Below are positions 1 through 11,032 of a stretch of 64,000 bases of DNA, piece by piece (position 1 is the stretch's first letter; every line of letters begins with the position of its first letter). The stretch lies in assembly GCA_947044405.1 (NCBI GenBank), contig CAMRHE010000458.1, positions 1,337,271-1,401,270 on the forward strand, given 5' to 3'. Made by a program: the position numbers and the translations under genes. A model generated the notes under the pieces. It worked only from the letters and a program-made list of their open reading frames with translations, ran no database searches and was not told the origin of the DNA. The stretch comes from Leptodactylus fallax. Taxonomy: Eukaryota; Chordata; Amphibia; Anura; Leptodactylidae.

Positions 1-164
1 TTTGGAGGGCTGACCTTGTTTATTTTTTAGCATTCATTTTTAACATACTATTTGGGGTGAATTGGCTATTGACTTGAGGTCCTGCACCTAATATTGGAGT
101 TACTAGTGCTCCTCTTCTGTTTTCTTTATTTAAAACTTCAAATAGCTGTATCTTTGGTTTTATA

Positions 165-1173
165 AAACCCCAATTCCAGTTAAGTTGGTACATTGTGTAA
201 AACATAAATAAAAACAGAATATGATGATTTGCAAATCCTTTTCATCCTATATTCAATCGAATACACTACAAAGACAAGATATTTAATGTTCAAACGGATA
301 AACATTATTTTTTTTTTTCAAATATTCACTAATTTTGAATTTGATGCCTGCAATATGTTCCAAAAAAGCTGGGACAGCGGCAACAAAAGACTGGGAAAGT
401 TGAGGAATGCTCAAAAAACACCAGTTTGGAGCATTCCAGAGGTGAACAGGTTAATTGGAAACAGGTGAGTGTCATGATTGCGTATAAAGGGAGCATCCCC
501 GAAAGGCTCAGTCATTCACAAGCAAGGATGGGACGAGATTCACCACTTTGTGAACAACTGCATGAGAAAATAGTCCAACAGTTTAAGAACAATGTTTCTC
601 AACATACAATTGCAAGGAAGTTAGGGATTTCATCATCTACAGTCCATAATATCAGCAAAAGATTCAGAGAATCTGAACAAGTCTCTGCAAGTAAGCAGCA
701 AGGCCGAAAACCAACATTGAATGCCCATGACTTTGATCCCGTCTCTGATGGTATAGGGGTGTGTTAGTGCCCTGGACATGGGTAACTTGCACATCTGTGA
801 AGGCACCATTAATGCTGAAAGGTACATACAGGTTTTGGAACAACATATACTGCCATCCAAGCGACATCTTTTTCAGGGACGTCCATGTTTATTTCAGCAA
901 GACAATGCCAAGCCACATTCTGCACGTGTTACAACAGTGTGGCTTTGTAGTAAAAGAGTGCGGGTACTAGAATGGCCTGCCTGCAGTCCAGACCTGTCTC
1001 CCATTGAAAACTGTAGTTGTACATCAAGCAAGAATGGGAAAGAATTCCACCTACAAAGCTCCAACAATTCGTGTCCTCAGTTCCCAAACCCTTACTGAGC
1101 GTTGTTAAAAGGAAAGATGATATAACACAGTGGTAAACATGCCCCTGTCCCAGCTTTTTTGGAATTGGGGTTG
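165..1173 (+). mobile_element. Tc1-like DNA transposon, internally deleted (about 1.0 kb)
   Basis: The terminal inverted repeats begin AAACCCCAATTCC on the left and end GGAATTGGGGTTG on the right, flanked by TA at 163-164 and 1174-1175, the canonical Tc1/mariner target duplication. Subterminal sequence containing 'AAAAAAGCTGGGACAG' recurs near both ends. The element is about 600 bp shorter than a normal Tc1 because most of the transposase is missing. It cannot be autonomous but keeps both ends, so it could have been mobilised in trans. Confidence 0.85.
528..1098 (+). pseudogene. Tc1 transposase remnant with two internal deletions
   Basis: The start ATG at 528 opens an N-terminal helix-turn-helix part (ARKLGISSSTVHNISKRF), which binds the terminal repeats in Tc1 transposases. 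At about 735-745 the frame jumps to the catalytic-domain segment near 'GNLHICEGTINAERY', so the central region with the first catalytic Asp is absent. The second Asp is in the QQDNAKPH block and is followed by WPACSPDLSPIEN. Immediately after this, at about 1011, a second deletion removes the segment normally lying between PIEN and the C-terminal SSKNGKEF-like tail, which is also out of frame. It is certainly inactive. The two precise-looking losses resemble abortive gap repair, but that is inference. Confidence 0.85.
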
Positions 1174-1175
1174 TA

Positions 1176-2524
1176 CTTAAAAAAGCCTTTCTGGTATCAC
1201 ATGAGAACAGAGATTCTCTGTTTTCACAAGCTGCCACATGTAAAATCTGAGAAACCACTAATTAAAAACACAGGAAAGTGATTTTTATATGCAGCATATT
1301 CTGTTTTAAACTAGTGATTCTGTTTTGTCATAGCTACCAAGCTGGTCTTAGCTCTTTCATATGGAACCAGAAACACTTTTCTATAAAACCAGAGATACAG
1401 CTATTTGAAATGACCACTCCCCTTTAACAACTGTCATATCGGTACAATTTGGAAATACACAGTAAATAGGGGATGGACTTCCATGCCAATACTTAGAGCA
1501 TTGCTAAGGAGAATTTTGTCAGTTATAGTGAGACAAAACCAGGCATTGAGACTACACCGAGGTAAGACATTATGGAAAGCCCACTCCGTATTTTGTCTTA
1601 CATTGTCTTGTTGAGCCAGTTCCTACAAGGGCATCCTGATTCCTGTTTGATTCACCGTCCATTGACCTTGGCCTGCTTATTGACTCTGATCTTTCTGCTG
1701 TGATCCTGATCTACTGATTTTCTGTGTATGCCATTTTGGCTATTTGTTCCACTCCAAGAGGTAGCAACCAGGTAGTTTCCCCCAACAAAAACCAGATCAA
1801 TGGTTAAAGGGTGAAAAGAAAACTGGGGAGGCTAATTAGATAATGCTCTTGGAAGTGGCACAAAGTCAAACCATTTAGGTGGCACAGTAGGTCCACAATC
1901 CACTGTCTGTTTTAAAATCAAAGATACATGGAGATTAAACAAGTTGTGCTACAAGTTTGTTATGGTGTATGTAGATCACAACCCTGATTCTGATAAATTT
2001 ACATTTTTAAAGGGGTTTTCCCATCTCCCTCTCTCACCAATTTGCCTGCTGTTTCTTCTACTCATTTCCTGTATTCTTCAACAAGCTGGTAGACAGGCTT
2101 TGACTGTTTGATGGACAGGACACTATGAAGTGCCTCAGTAAATATAAATTTGTCTTTACCTTGTGAGATTATTATTATTATTATAATTAATAGAAATGTA
2201 ACAAATGCAGATCAATTATGCACTGTAAATGTATATTACATTACACAGGGTTGAAGAACACTTACATGCTCCATGCTGGCAATAGCCTTGCAGTAAACTC
2301 AATGTTATCTTTGTGTTTTCATCTAGCGTTAAAAACATAGTCCAAGACTTTATCAGCAAACTGCAATTAGCTGTCCCGATTGTCTGGATCAAAGAGCAGT
2401 GTGTCACTTCATCCAACCTAAAACCAGATAACAGGCTGGGTGCCTTGACAACAATGTGTAAACAATTTCACATAGCAGGCAAACAAAGCAACATTGCTAA
2501 AGCAATGTATTTTGGAAATTTACA
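1176..2524. other. No gene recognised (AT-rich spacer)
   Basis: Apart from the right foldback arm at 1382-1408 I see no conserved coding pattern or element end. Short open frames are isolated and lack family motifs. There is a small palindrome around 1202-1222 (gagaacagagattctctg). Confidence 0.5.
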
Positions 2525-2527
2525 TAA

Positions 2528-2755
2528 GGCTAGGTTTACTCTAGCGCTTGGTTTCTGTCCTTTTGAAGGATAGAAGCACTGTCCGCCTAAAAAAGTGGCT
2601 ACCTATGGAAACCCAAGGACCCCATAAACTATAATGGGGTCCACCAGATTTCCGCCCCATTTCCACCAATTTTATACTGAAAGCAGGATTTGTCTCTCCA
2701 CTGATTTAAGCAGAATCTCGCGTGGATTTGCCCAAACACTAGTGTGAACCTTTCA
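2528..2755. mobile_element. Harbinger-like MITE, 228 bp
   Basis: The 3-bp direct repeat TAA (2525-2527 and 2756-2758) flanks imperfect terminal inverted repeats: left GGCTAGGTTTACTCTAGCG, right reverse complement TGAAAGGTTCACACTAGTG (13 of 19 match). A 3-bp TTA/TAA duplication is the mark of PIF/Harbinger transposition. There is no coding capacity. The ends resemble those of the larger MITEs at 33523 and 47824 (..TTCACACTA..). Confidence 0.7.
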
Positions 2756-2758
2756 TAA

Positions 2759-4137
2759 GCTAGCAGTATAGATAGAATCATTGTGATGGGAATACCCCTT
2801 TAAGTATACCTAATTCTACAAAGAATATCCATGTTGTTATGAATTTAAAAGCATGTATTTGAATTCTAGTCTACTCATCCATTGATATGTCCTTTCAACT
2901 TATTATGAGATTTATGCCTGTAGGCTTTGACTGTGTTCTTATGAGTGACTGAAGACTACAATGTTGCTGTGACTTGCAGTGAAATTAATTTAATTTCTCA
3001 TTTGCCTTGTCACAAGTAATTATCCTATCCTCTAGTTATTAAATATGAAGTCCCAGGATATAGCCAAATGGAAGAGCTAAAAGGGAGAAATGAATGATTC
3101 AAATGGCAAAACTGATGTCAATTGCATTTTACAAAACAATTGGATTTTTGAAAATGACTTTTTCTCCCCTCTGGCATACATAGGATTTAAGTTAAATGGC
3201 AAAGAAGTGAAACATGTACATTAATTACAGCAAATTAATAACTGAATGACTATTCCGCTTGATACTGTACATAAGCAAACTATATTGTAGCGCAAATGAC
3301 AAAGAATAGGTTACTGAGAAAAGGGAAATGAAGAAATAACAAATGGAAATAGTGTTTACAACAAACATAATCAATAAATTCAATAAAACTGTATTTATAT
3401 GCATCTGGAGTACAGCAAATGTATTAGAAAGAATTATAAAACATACACCCAATAAAATTTGTATAACATAACGTACCATTATTATGTAAAATAGTTAAAT
3501 CACTTTGTAAACCAAAAACGTCTGAACAATATTAAAAAAGCATTTAAGTTTCCAAAATACCATAAAAATTTGTCTAAAAAGCATGAACAGGACACTATCC
3601 TAAGGTCATGTATACTGTCATAACACCAAAGAAGGCTTGAGTGAACAACATGATCCACAATGTACTAAAGTACTAAAGTGCTCAAAGTCCTATCACAGAG
3701 ACCACTAGAATGAGATCCACTTCTGTGTAGTGATGGAACTACCGTCATAACAGCAATAGCAGCTACTATGGTGCCTTGACTTTAGGGCAGCTGGTTGTCC
3801 CCTGCTGTTTTTTTTTTAATTGACCAATACCTGTTGGTATCTGGTCCAACTGCTATTTACTTACTGATTCCTGCTCCTACCTATGGAAGCCTCCATTTAC
3901 CCTTCAGCCTTGAGCCTCCAGGACGCACCATGAGGCACACTCAATAGCATTGGTGATGTTCTGACATGATGTGTGACACATGTGGCACCTTGAGGGCTGA
4001 AGACTGAAGGGGAAGGCGAGGAGACTGTGAGCAGGAGAGGCGATGAATAAGTGACTAGGGGCCATTACTTGCCGGAGTAATACAGCAGGTAGCTGTCTAA
4101 ACTCATTATAGGAGACACATACTGTATAGGTGTCCAT
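2759..4137. other. No gene recognised
   Basis: AT-rich spacer. Short open frames (for example a hydrophobic 84-codon frame on the minus strand at 3225-3479) have no recognisable motif and look like chance frames in A/T-rich sequence. Confidence 0.5.
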
Positions 4138-4580
4138 GAAATGGGGCACTTACTGCAATGGGGCAAATAAAGGGGAAGTTGACTGTGTGGGGGGGGCAGT
4201 AAAGGGGGCATTTACTGTGTGGAGGCCAGTAAAGGAGGCAGAACAATATATGAGGGACAATAAGGAAGGTAATATATCATGTGGGGATAAGTAATGGGGG
4301 CTTTATAGTATGTGGGGGCCGGTAAAGGGGGCATTATACTGTGTGGGAGCCAATACAAGGGAGCATTATACTGTGCAGATGCCCGTAAAGAGGGCTTTAT
4401 ACTGTAAGAGCCCTGGTAAATGGTGTATTATACCGTTGAGGGGACAGGAAAGGGGCATTATACTGTGTGGGGGCCAAGAAAGGGGGCTTTGTACCATGTG
4501 GGAGCCAGTAAAGGGGGTTTTATATAATGTGGATGCCAGTAAAGGGGGCTCTATGTCAAGTGGGGCCGAGGGAGCTCAGT
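4138..4580 (+). repeat. Degenerate minisatellite, about 30-36 bp unit
   Basis: About a dozen diverged tandem copies of a unit of the type 'gccagtaaagggggcatta' followed by 'tactgtgtggg' run through this stretch. Similar units recur at 22815-22904. It also produces a spurious 107-codon open frame of repeating Trp/Gly/Cys-rich residues. Confidence 0.75.
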
Positions 4581-4983
4581 CAAAAATGAAAAATGACAAG
4601 AACCAATTAATTTCTAAACTTTGTGCTGCATAACAAAAATTGAATATTGAATCCTTTATGGCATGATGCAACACACTTCTCTTACCAAATATTCTCAGTT
4701 GGGCATCACGAGACACCAGATACTGGAATGTATGCTTCCATGATCATATGATGCATAATGGTGTATAAGCTGTATGCAGTCTTTTTAGAGCAAATCAGCC
4801 TCAGCCCTTTACTTTCTGTAAACTCACCTTTTAACACTGCATTTACTCAGGCTATGAATTAAATTTCAGTGGGGTAACCAGTTAATTCTTGAATTTGGTG
4901 ATTAATTACCTGGTCTAATATAGCACTTAGAAAATGAAAACAGATAATTCATCCGGAGTAATTTCATCACCCCAGCACACATA

Positions 4984-6528
4984 CAGTTGTGCGAAAAAGT
5001 TTACATACCCCGACAGATTTTTTGGTCTTTTGTCCTTTTTTCAGAGAATATGAATGATACCACAAAAACTTTTTCTCCACTCATGGTTAATGGTTAGTTG
5101 AGGCCATTTATTGTCAAACTTCTGTGTTTTCTCTTTTTAAATCATAATGACAACCAAAAACATCAAAATGACCCTGTTCAAAAGTTCACATACCCTGGTG
5201 ATTTTGGCCTGATAGCATGCCCAGAAGTTGACACAAAGGGTTTTGAATGGCTACTAAAGGTAACATCCTCACCTGTGACCTGTTTGCTTGTAATCAGTGA
5301 GTGTGCATAAAAGCTGAGTGAGTTTCTGGGATCCAGACAGACTGTTGCATCTTTCCTCCAGCCACTGACGTTTCTGGATTGTGAGTCATGGGGAAAGCAA
5401 AAGAATTGTCCACGGATCTACGGGAAAAGATAGTTGAACTGTATAAAGCAGGAAAGGGATACAAAAAGATATCCAAGGAATTGATAATGCCAGTCAGCAG
5501 TGTTCAAACTGTGATTAGCAAATGGAAACTCAGGGGCTCTGTAAAAACCAGGTCAGGTAGAACAACCAAAATTTTGGCCACAACTGCCCGGAAAATTGTT
5601 TGGGATGCAAAGGAAAACCCACACATAACATCAGCTGAAATACAGGACTCTCTGAAAACTATCGGTGTGGCTGTTTCAAGATGCACAATAAGGAGGCACT
5701 TGAAGAAAAATGGGCTGCATGGTCGAGTTGCCAGAAGAAAGACATTATTGCGCAAATGCCACAAAGAATCTTGCCTTCAATATGCCAAACAGCACAGAGA
5801 CAAGCCTCAAAACTTCTGGAACAAGGTAATTTGGAGTGATGAGACAAAAATCGGACTTTTTGGCCACAACCATGAACAATACGTTTGGAGAGGTGTCAAC
5901 AAAGGCCTATGATGAAACAAACACCATTCCTACTGTAAAGCATGGAGGTGGATCACTGATGATGTGGGGATGTGTGAGCTTCAAAGGCACAGGAAACTTG
6001 GTCAAAGTTGAAGGAAAGATGAATGCAACACGTTATCAGCAAATACTGGAGGCAAATTTGCACTCATCAGCCAGGAAGCTGCGCATTGTATGTACTTGAA
6101 TGTTCCAACATGACAACGATCCAAAACACAAGGCCAAGTCGACCTGTCATTGGCTACAGCAGAAGAAAGTGAAGGTTCTGGAGTGGCCACCTCAGTCTCC
6201 TGACCTCAATATCATTGAGCCACTCTGGGGAGATCTCAAGCGCGCAGTACATGCAAGACAGCCCAGGAATTTACAGGAACTGGAGAATTTTTGCCAAGAA
6301 GAATGGGCAGTTTTACCATCTAAGAAAATAAAGAGCCTCATCCGCAATGACTTCAAGCTGTCATTGATGTTAGAGGGGGCAATACACGGTATTAAGAACT
6401 GGGGTATGTGAACTTTTGAACAGGGTCATTTTGATATTTGCGGTTGTCATTATGATTTAAAAAGAGAAAACACAGAAGTTTGACAATAAATGGCTTCAAC
6501 CAACCACTAACCATGAGTGGAGAAAAAG
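4984..6528 (+). mobile_element. Tc1-like transposon, nearly full length, right end truncated
   Basis: The left end CAGTTGTGCGAAAAAG follows TA (4982-4983). The subterminal block with 'ctttttctccactcatg' at about 5069 is mirrored at about 6509-6527, but the last ~90 bp of the right inverted repeat are missing: homology stops in 'gtggagaaaaag'. An inverted second copy of the same family lies at 43387-44576 and shows what the intact ends look like. The transposase gene is inside. Confidence 0.88.
5388..6411 (+). pseudogene. Tc1 transposase, one frameshift and one stop
   Basis: This DDE transposase would bind the element's inverted repeats and cut and paste it. The N-terminal paired-like DNA-binding region starts MGKAKELSTDLREKIVELYK and contains the KISKELIMPVSSVQTVISKW helix-turn-helix. 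The first catalytic Asp is in [13 protein letters not shown] and the second in FQHDNDPKH, followed by WPPQSPDLNIIEPLW; the C-terminus ends at 6411. Near 5900 one extra A in an A-run breaks the frame (the 43.9-kb copy has one fewer A at the same point). At 6097-6099 a TGA lies just before MFQHDNDP, probably a mutated Trp codon. The total length of about 340 codons fits the family. It is inactive as written. Confidence 0.9.
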
Positions 6529-6599
6529 GACGGCTTATATCGATAGTATTCTGAATTATACCCAATTGTGAACCTAGCCTCTTTGCTGCCTGAGGTGGA

Positions 6600-6640
6600 C
6601 TATAGAAAGATGACCCCCCCCCCCCAAAAAAAAAAAGAAA
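6600..6640. repeat. C-run followed by A-run
   Basis: Homopolymer tract: a run of ten or more C followed by about eleven A. Low-complexity only. Confidence 0.8.
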
Positions 6641-6796
6641 AATTTAATTTACATGGTACTAGCTTCACACGCTGTTATTGACGCACAATATACACAAAGT
6701 TATAAAACAGTTTTTAAGAATTCTTCTTCCTGTATTACTTCAGTATCAGATCAACAACACGGCATTAACAATGAAAGTAACTTCACACATCTTCTG

Positions 6797-6934
6797 CTTG
6801 GTGGATGGACGAGCCCACATTGCCCCCATTCTCTATAATAGGAGCGCTGCAGATAGCTGAGTACTGTACTTCGGCTATCTTTGGCACTCCGATTGAAGTG
6901 AATGAGAGCCACGCGGGTTCGTCCATCCACCAAG
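6797..6934. repeat. Foldback (hairpin) repeat, 138 bp
   Basis: The arms 6797-6816 (CTTGGTGGATGGACGAGCCC) and 6915-6934 are reverse complements with one mismatch. An inner stem, AGATAGCTGA...TTCGGCTATCT, sits between them. The whole can fold into one hairpin. It is probably a short MITE, but no target duplication is evident. Confidence 0.7.
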
Positions 6935-7056
6935 TGACATGCCTATATTCAGCCGCAGCCAGGCTGAATTCCCACCCAGTGGGGGAAAAAAACCATTTTC
7001 AGGCTCAGTGGGGGTCTCAGGAGACAAACCCCCATCAATCAGGTATTTATCCTCTA

Positions 7057-7400
7057 TCATTTAGGTGAATACAGGGCAGTAACATTTTGTGACTTACAGG
7101 TGACGTCTCTGACTAATCCTTCACATTTCCCTTCTCTTCCCTCTGGACTGCCATGGCCACTTCTTCCAGCTGTGACTTGTCTCTGTAAAGTTTGCAACAC
7201 AAACATCTTTGGCTCCTCACTTTTCCAGACATCCAACCCACATTGTCCTCTCCTGCACACCCATCCTGCTGCTACCCCCAATTCTAAAATATATAATATA
7301 ACACCCCATAATGAATAATACTCCCAAGTGCATATTTATATTAATAATGTCCGTGTGTACCCTGTATAAATAGTGTCCCTTATTAATAATGCCCCAGGTG
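7057..7400 (-). repeat. Dispersed repeat, copy 1 of 2
   Basis: About 340 bp match, in opposite orientation, 19335-19675. Shared landmarks are 'aaagtttgcaacacaaaca', 'gaggagccaaagatgt' (reverse strand here) and 'ggtgacgtctctgac'. Both copies keep a conceptual string like VLQTLQR...RDVT.KS.NVTALYSPK, hinting at a shared decayed exon or chance frame; the family is unknown to me. At 19.3 kb the copy lies inside the large hAT-like element, so this copy may be a detached piece of the same family. Confidence 0.6.
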
Positions 7401-7412
7401 TTAACTAATTAA

Positions 7413-7600
7413 AAGGTTTTCCAGGAAGCTGCGCAGTAGAGGTGTATTATCAGCAGCAGTGAGCAGAGTAGCACTTGGAGAAGAGGGCGCGCCTGCAGAA
7501 TCAATAAAGAAAGAGGAGCTGTCTCGCAGGAAGAAGGAAGAGAAGTAAGTATGATGGAGTGGATGGGGGGGGAGCAGTAGTGACGATCCGATGCCATAAA
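7413..7600. mobile_element. Possible end of a TTAA-type MITE
   Basis: TTAA (7409-7412) is followed by AAGGTTTTCCAGGAAGC, the same end type as the TTAA elements at 9145, 18997, 53962 and 24789. No matching right end was found, so the boundary is arbitrary. Confidence 0.4.
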
Positions 7601-7661
7601 TGGGGAAACGGATCATCACCGGATAATCAAAACATTTATATTTACCCATATGGGTAAATAT

Positions 7662-8197
7662 ACATGTGAAGGATCTCGTCCTACCAAAACCCGCATTCAG
7701 TACACCTGAGATCGCTTCAATTACCTCACACCCACCTCCAGTGAGTGTTCTGGGCCCATAGGATAATACGAAAGACAAGCCTTCTAAATTTTATATATGT
7801 ATTAACCCTTAAAAGGATCGGTACTAGACACTTAACACATACAGAGAATGCATGTAGCGGTTAGCAAGCAAATACAAGTGGAAAGCAACATGACACGGTA
7901 CACAAAATAAAAATGGGAATAAACAGAAGAAAAAGAAATATTACCATCACAAGCCTGTGATTGGTTCTCAGCTCAGGGTGCGTACTTAAAGCAGTCCAAA
8001 AGCATGCGTCCGGGCATGCTATTCCAGTGGCATTCCTTGGCTCTCAGCAGTGCTATCCAGGTGGCTTTCAGTAGAAGAAAACCATGTGGAAAATTACCAG
8101 AACAAGTAGATAGTCCGTTTCTCTGATGTCCATGTGGTAGGCTTCAGGGTTCTTCCTTAAGCAAGTTGCAGAGCATGTGTCTCCTACATGCTGTTAC
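7662..8197 (-). repeat. Possible retroviral-type LTR (minus strand)
   Basis: Read on the minus strand this would start TGTAACAGC (8197) and end ...CCTTCACA (7662), with the usual TG...CA ends. A purine-rich stretch (around 8190-8205 and again near 8275-8290) lies just upstream, where a polypurine tract would be. It lies about 180 bp 3' of an open frame that could be the end of an envelope-like gene. No second LTR or target duplication is visible, so this is a tentative call. Confidence 0.3.
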
Positions 8198-8374
8198 ATC
8201 TCTTCCAGGATAACAAAGAGTCTCAGGCCTCAATCCTAGGCTGCATTTTTAGGCCACATGGTTGGAGTCTGCACCATAACCTCCCCTCCCATCTCATCCA
8301 GGAACAACAAATACAAAAGACAAAAGACACCCCTGTTCCTGGTCTGAGAACTTTTAACTAAAAAGGTCTCCTGC

Positions 8375-8947
8375 CTAAGTGATGTCACCAGGAGGAGGAG
8401 CCCCCTCCTTTCCAAATTCCTCAGAAGGGTCGGGCTGGAGGTATGATAGGGTTCGTGGTGAGACCCCCATTGTGTAGACCCCAAGGATGACACCCCAATC
8501 CCCTTTGGGTAAGGAGATCAGTGTCTGGACCTTTTCCGGGCTTTGAACCGTGACTAGTTTGACTTTAAAACGTGCCCCTTGAACCGACGCATCTGAGGAA
8601 TTTATCTGGGCACCTGTAAGAGGTTTCCCAGGGCAGATATTGCGATAAAACCATAATCCTTTTAATGTGTAGCTGGCTCCAACTTGTCTGTGGACGGTGT
8701 GCAGAGAGCTCTCCCAGCACATCTTTTCTGCAGGACCCGCTGCCGGGTTAATGAGTGTAGTACTGTTATGTAAACAAAGGCCTGTATTAGTGACTCTCTG
8801 GGGATCAAAGGGTTGTTGAGAACAGAGTCCCCGGACCACATTCCTCAAGCCTATGATCAAATGGCTGATAACAGACAGGAACCACACAATATGAGCGAGT
8901 AATAGTTCAAGAAATACATATCTGGGGCTCTTATCATCACAATACAT
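8375..8947 (-). pseudogene. Unidentified ORF, possibly retroviral envelope-like remnant
   Basis: A 190-codon open frame on the minus strand starts with a short charged stretch and then a hydrophobic segment (about residues 11-33) that could be a signal or membrane anchor. A Cys-containing region of extracellular look follows: one N-linked glycosylation-type site (NSTT, about residue 61), another NSSD further on, and several Cys. The end is rich in Pro and Gly. I do not recognise the family. Position upstream of an LTR-like block on the same strand suggests the 3' half of an endogenous retrovirus, but no transmembrane subunit, fusion peptide or polymerase is visible. It could equally be a chance frame in a repeat. 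Confidence 0.3.
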
Positions 8948-9003
8948 TTTTGAGTAATTATTTTATTTAGGCGGGTGTTTAGATTAGTGTAGGGATTTGC
9001 AGT

Positions 9004-9725
9004 TACCCCAGACAACCCCTTTAAGAGAATATGGGTCATGCAGCAAGACAATGACCCTAGACTCACAAATCTTTCTACCAAAGAAAGGTTAAAAAGGAAT
9101 AAAGTTAAAGTTTTGGAAAGGCCAATTCATACTCCTGACCTTAAAAAGGTTGATGATGGTCCTTGAATTTTTAAGTAAATTGGAGATGAGCTGTATTATT
9201 GGCGCCTTGCCACTATAACAGTGTTTGCAGCACCATGAACTGTAATAACATACAAGCTTTTCTGTGAAAGGTCTGGCTTTCAGTCTCCCCACTGATCAGA
9301 TATTTATGCTCTTTTGCACAAATAGATCATAAAACAAGTTATTATGGATAACCCCTTTAATCCAATAGAAATTTTGTGGAAGGACTTGAACTGAGCAGTT
9401 CATGGCAGGAAACGCAACAAAATAATAGAGTTGAAGCTGTTTTGTACAGAGAAATAGGCTAAAATTTACCCCAAAACAATGTTCAGCACTAATAAAAAAG
9501 GAAACAATTAGATGCAGTTAATGCTACACAAGGGGGGTCCCACCAGATATTGAACGCAAAGGTTCACATACTTTAGCTACTGACAGATATGTGATATTGG
9601 ATCATTTTCTTTTAAAAATAAATAACTAAGTCTAATATTTTTGATTCAACTGTTTGATTTGGTTCTTCTTGTCTACTTTTAGGACTTTGATGGGTTCACA
9701 AACTTTCAAGACCATAGAGTGAGCT
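9004..9725 (+). mobile_element. Old, degenerate Tc1-like element fragment
   Basis: A decayed transposase C-terminal half is recognisable: 'atgcagcaagacaatgaccc' gives MQQDNDP with the second catalytic Asp. The sequence then reaches '..actcctgacctt', is interrupted by a 212-bp insertion (9145-9356), and resumes with '..aatccaatagaaattttgtgg' (NPIEILW). The right terminal region at about 9690-9716 (GGGTTCACAAACTTTCAAG) is mirrored by the left end of the related minus-strand element at 20825. Multiple stops make it non-functional. Confidence 0.75.
9145..9356. mobile_element. TTAA-type MITE inserted in Tc1 transposase
   Basis: 212 bp flanked by TTAA at 9141-9144 and 9357-9360. The ends are AAAGGTTGATG on the left and GGATAACCCCT on the right (right reverse complement AGGGGTTATCC). 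The TTAA duplication interrupts what would be the PDL/NPIE codons of the surrounding Tc1 transposase, which makes the insertion event explicit. piggyBac and Kolobok transposases both use TTAA; which one is not decided by the ends. Confidence 0.8.
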
Positions 9726-10876
9726 GAAAAATGTTCTTTTCCTCTTCTAAAATAACAATACTTAAAACATACTTAAAATCACAGATGGGTACTTGTTAGC
9801 CCTGTAACATGCTGCAATTATTGCTATTTTAAGACTTAATAAATCAATCGTGAAATAACTTACACGTAAAGAGAAATAGTCTATTTTACAAATCACTGCA
9901 CCTAGTTCATTGCTTATTAATGTCAGTTTATAGAATAGATTATACGTTTTTTTTCAGGGTTTCTACAATATGTAGATGTGCGACACCTGATATTGTAGCT
10001 TTAGTGTCAACTTAACTTGCTTCACTTGTTGCAAAGTTCTAAATGTTTTAAGCACACTTTAGAGATGGTACAGCTTTTTTTAGCCCTATGTAATTACTAC
10101 TATTATTACAATAGCCTTTACGAAATTAGAGTCGTTAATGCTTTCTTTAGCTCTATGCAGTGACTACTATTATTACAATAGTCAAACTAGATGACAGTTA
10201 AGCTTTATTTATTTAAAATATCTTTTCACTCAAAATACTAATGTTTTTAAGACTATTATATTCGCTAAATCGATATATGCATAAAATATTTATTTAATTT
10301 TTTCTACTGGGATTTCAGTTTTATGCCATAAAACAAAATGGGAGGAATTTATTAGTTTTAGATAGGTGATAATGTTGTGCATCTTTGGCACATGACCCTT
10401 TTTTGCACAAAAGATACTCCATATTCCCCGTTCTGCACCTCGCTCAACACCTTCTTCCTCAGCCCAACATATTCATTGTAACTCACTTAATTTTTTCTGG
10501 TGTGAACTTTATAGATTCCTTTACAGTTCCTGATGTGAATCTGACTCAATAATTCAGGCATGCCTTGCGCAAGTCAGGGATTTTATTAAGACTGGCTTAG
10601 GAAATGCCAGCCTTAATAAATTCCCCTAATTATTTATAGTGATATTTAATGATAATGGTTAACATGTGCAGAGGAAGAAAATTATTGGAAAGAATGTGCT
10701 CTGTGATGGAACCACTTATTTCAGTGTAAATAGGTTGATCCTCAGTTTTTCCTCACAACATTAGGATACTTAACAAAACCAAATAGGGTCAGGATGATGA
10801 GTGTATGATGGAATTAACCTTAGGCGAGGGTCACACTCAACTGGGATAGCTGGCCATCTGGAGGACTGGAGCCATT
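9726..10876. other. No gene recognised; one ~70-bp tandem duplication
   Basis: AT-rich spacer. 10078-10117 and 10145-10182 are diverged direct copies sharing 'actactattattacaatag'. No coding pattern is seen. Confidence 0.5.

Positions 10877-10878
<2 letters not shown>

Positions 10879-10926
<48 letters not shown>
10879..10926. repeat. (TA)n microsatellite
   Basis: About 24 uninterrupted TA dinucleotides. Confidence 0.97.
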
Positions 10927-10930
<4 letters not shown>

Positions 10931-11032
10931 TGGACCTATAAGTTCCTAAAAAGCTCAGGATTTGTGCTCCTCAAAACCAAACCACGGAAATGACAGAGGA
11001 TAGGAATAGTTCAGGCTTTATTTAGATAACGC

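Larger units (their letters stand above)
138..1408. repeat. Short inverted repeat flanking the first Tc1 insertion
   Basis: Bases 138-164 are the near-exact reverse complement of 1382-1408 (one mismatch; both contain the core of 'tacagctatttgaa'). The Tc1 element starts immediately after the left arm, so it probably landed at the edge of an older foldback element. No other function is seen in 1-137. Confidence 0.6.

Noticed and set aside
2313..2573. 86-codon frame with a preceding 'tttcatctag' that could be a splice acceptor
   Set aside because: No matching donor, no recognisable domain, and the frame runs into a MITE.
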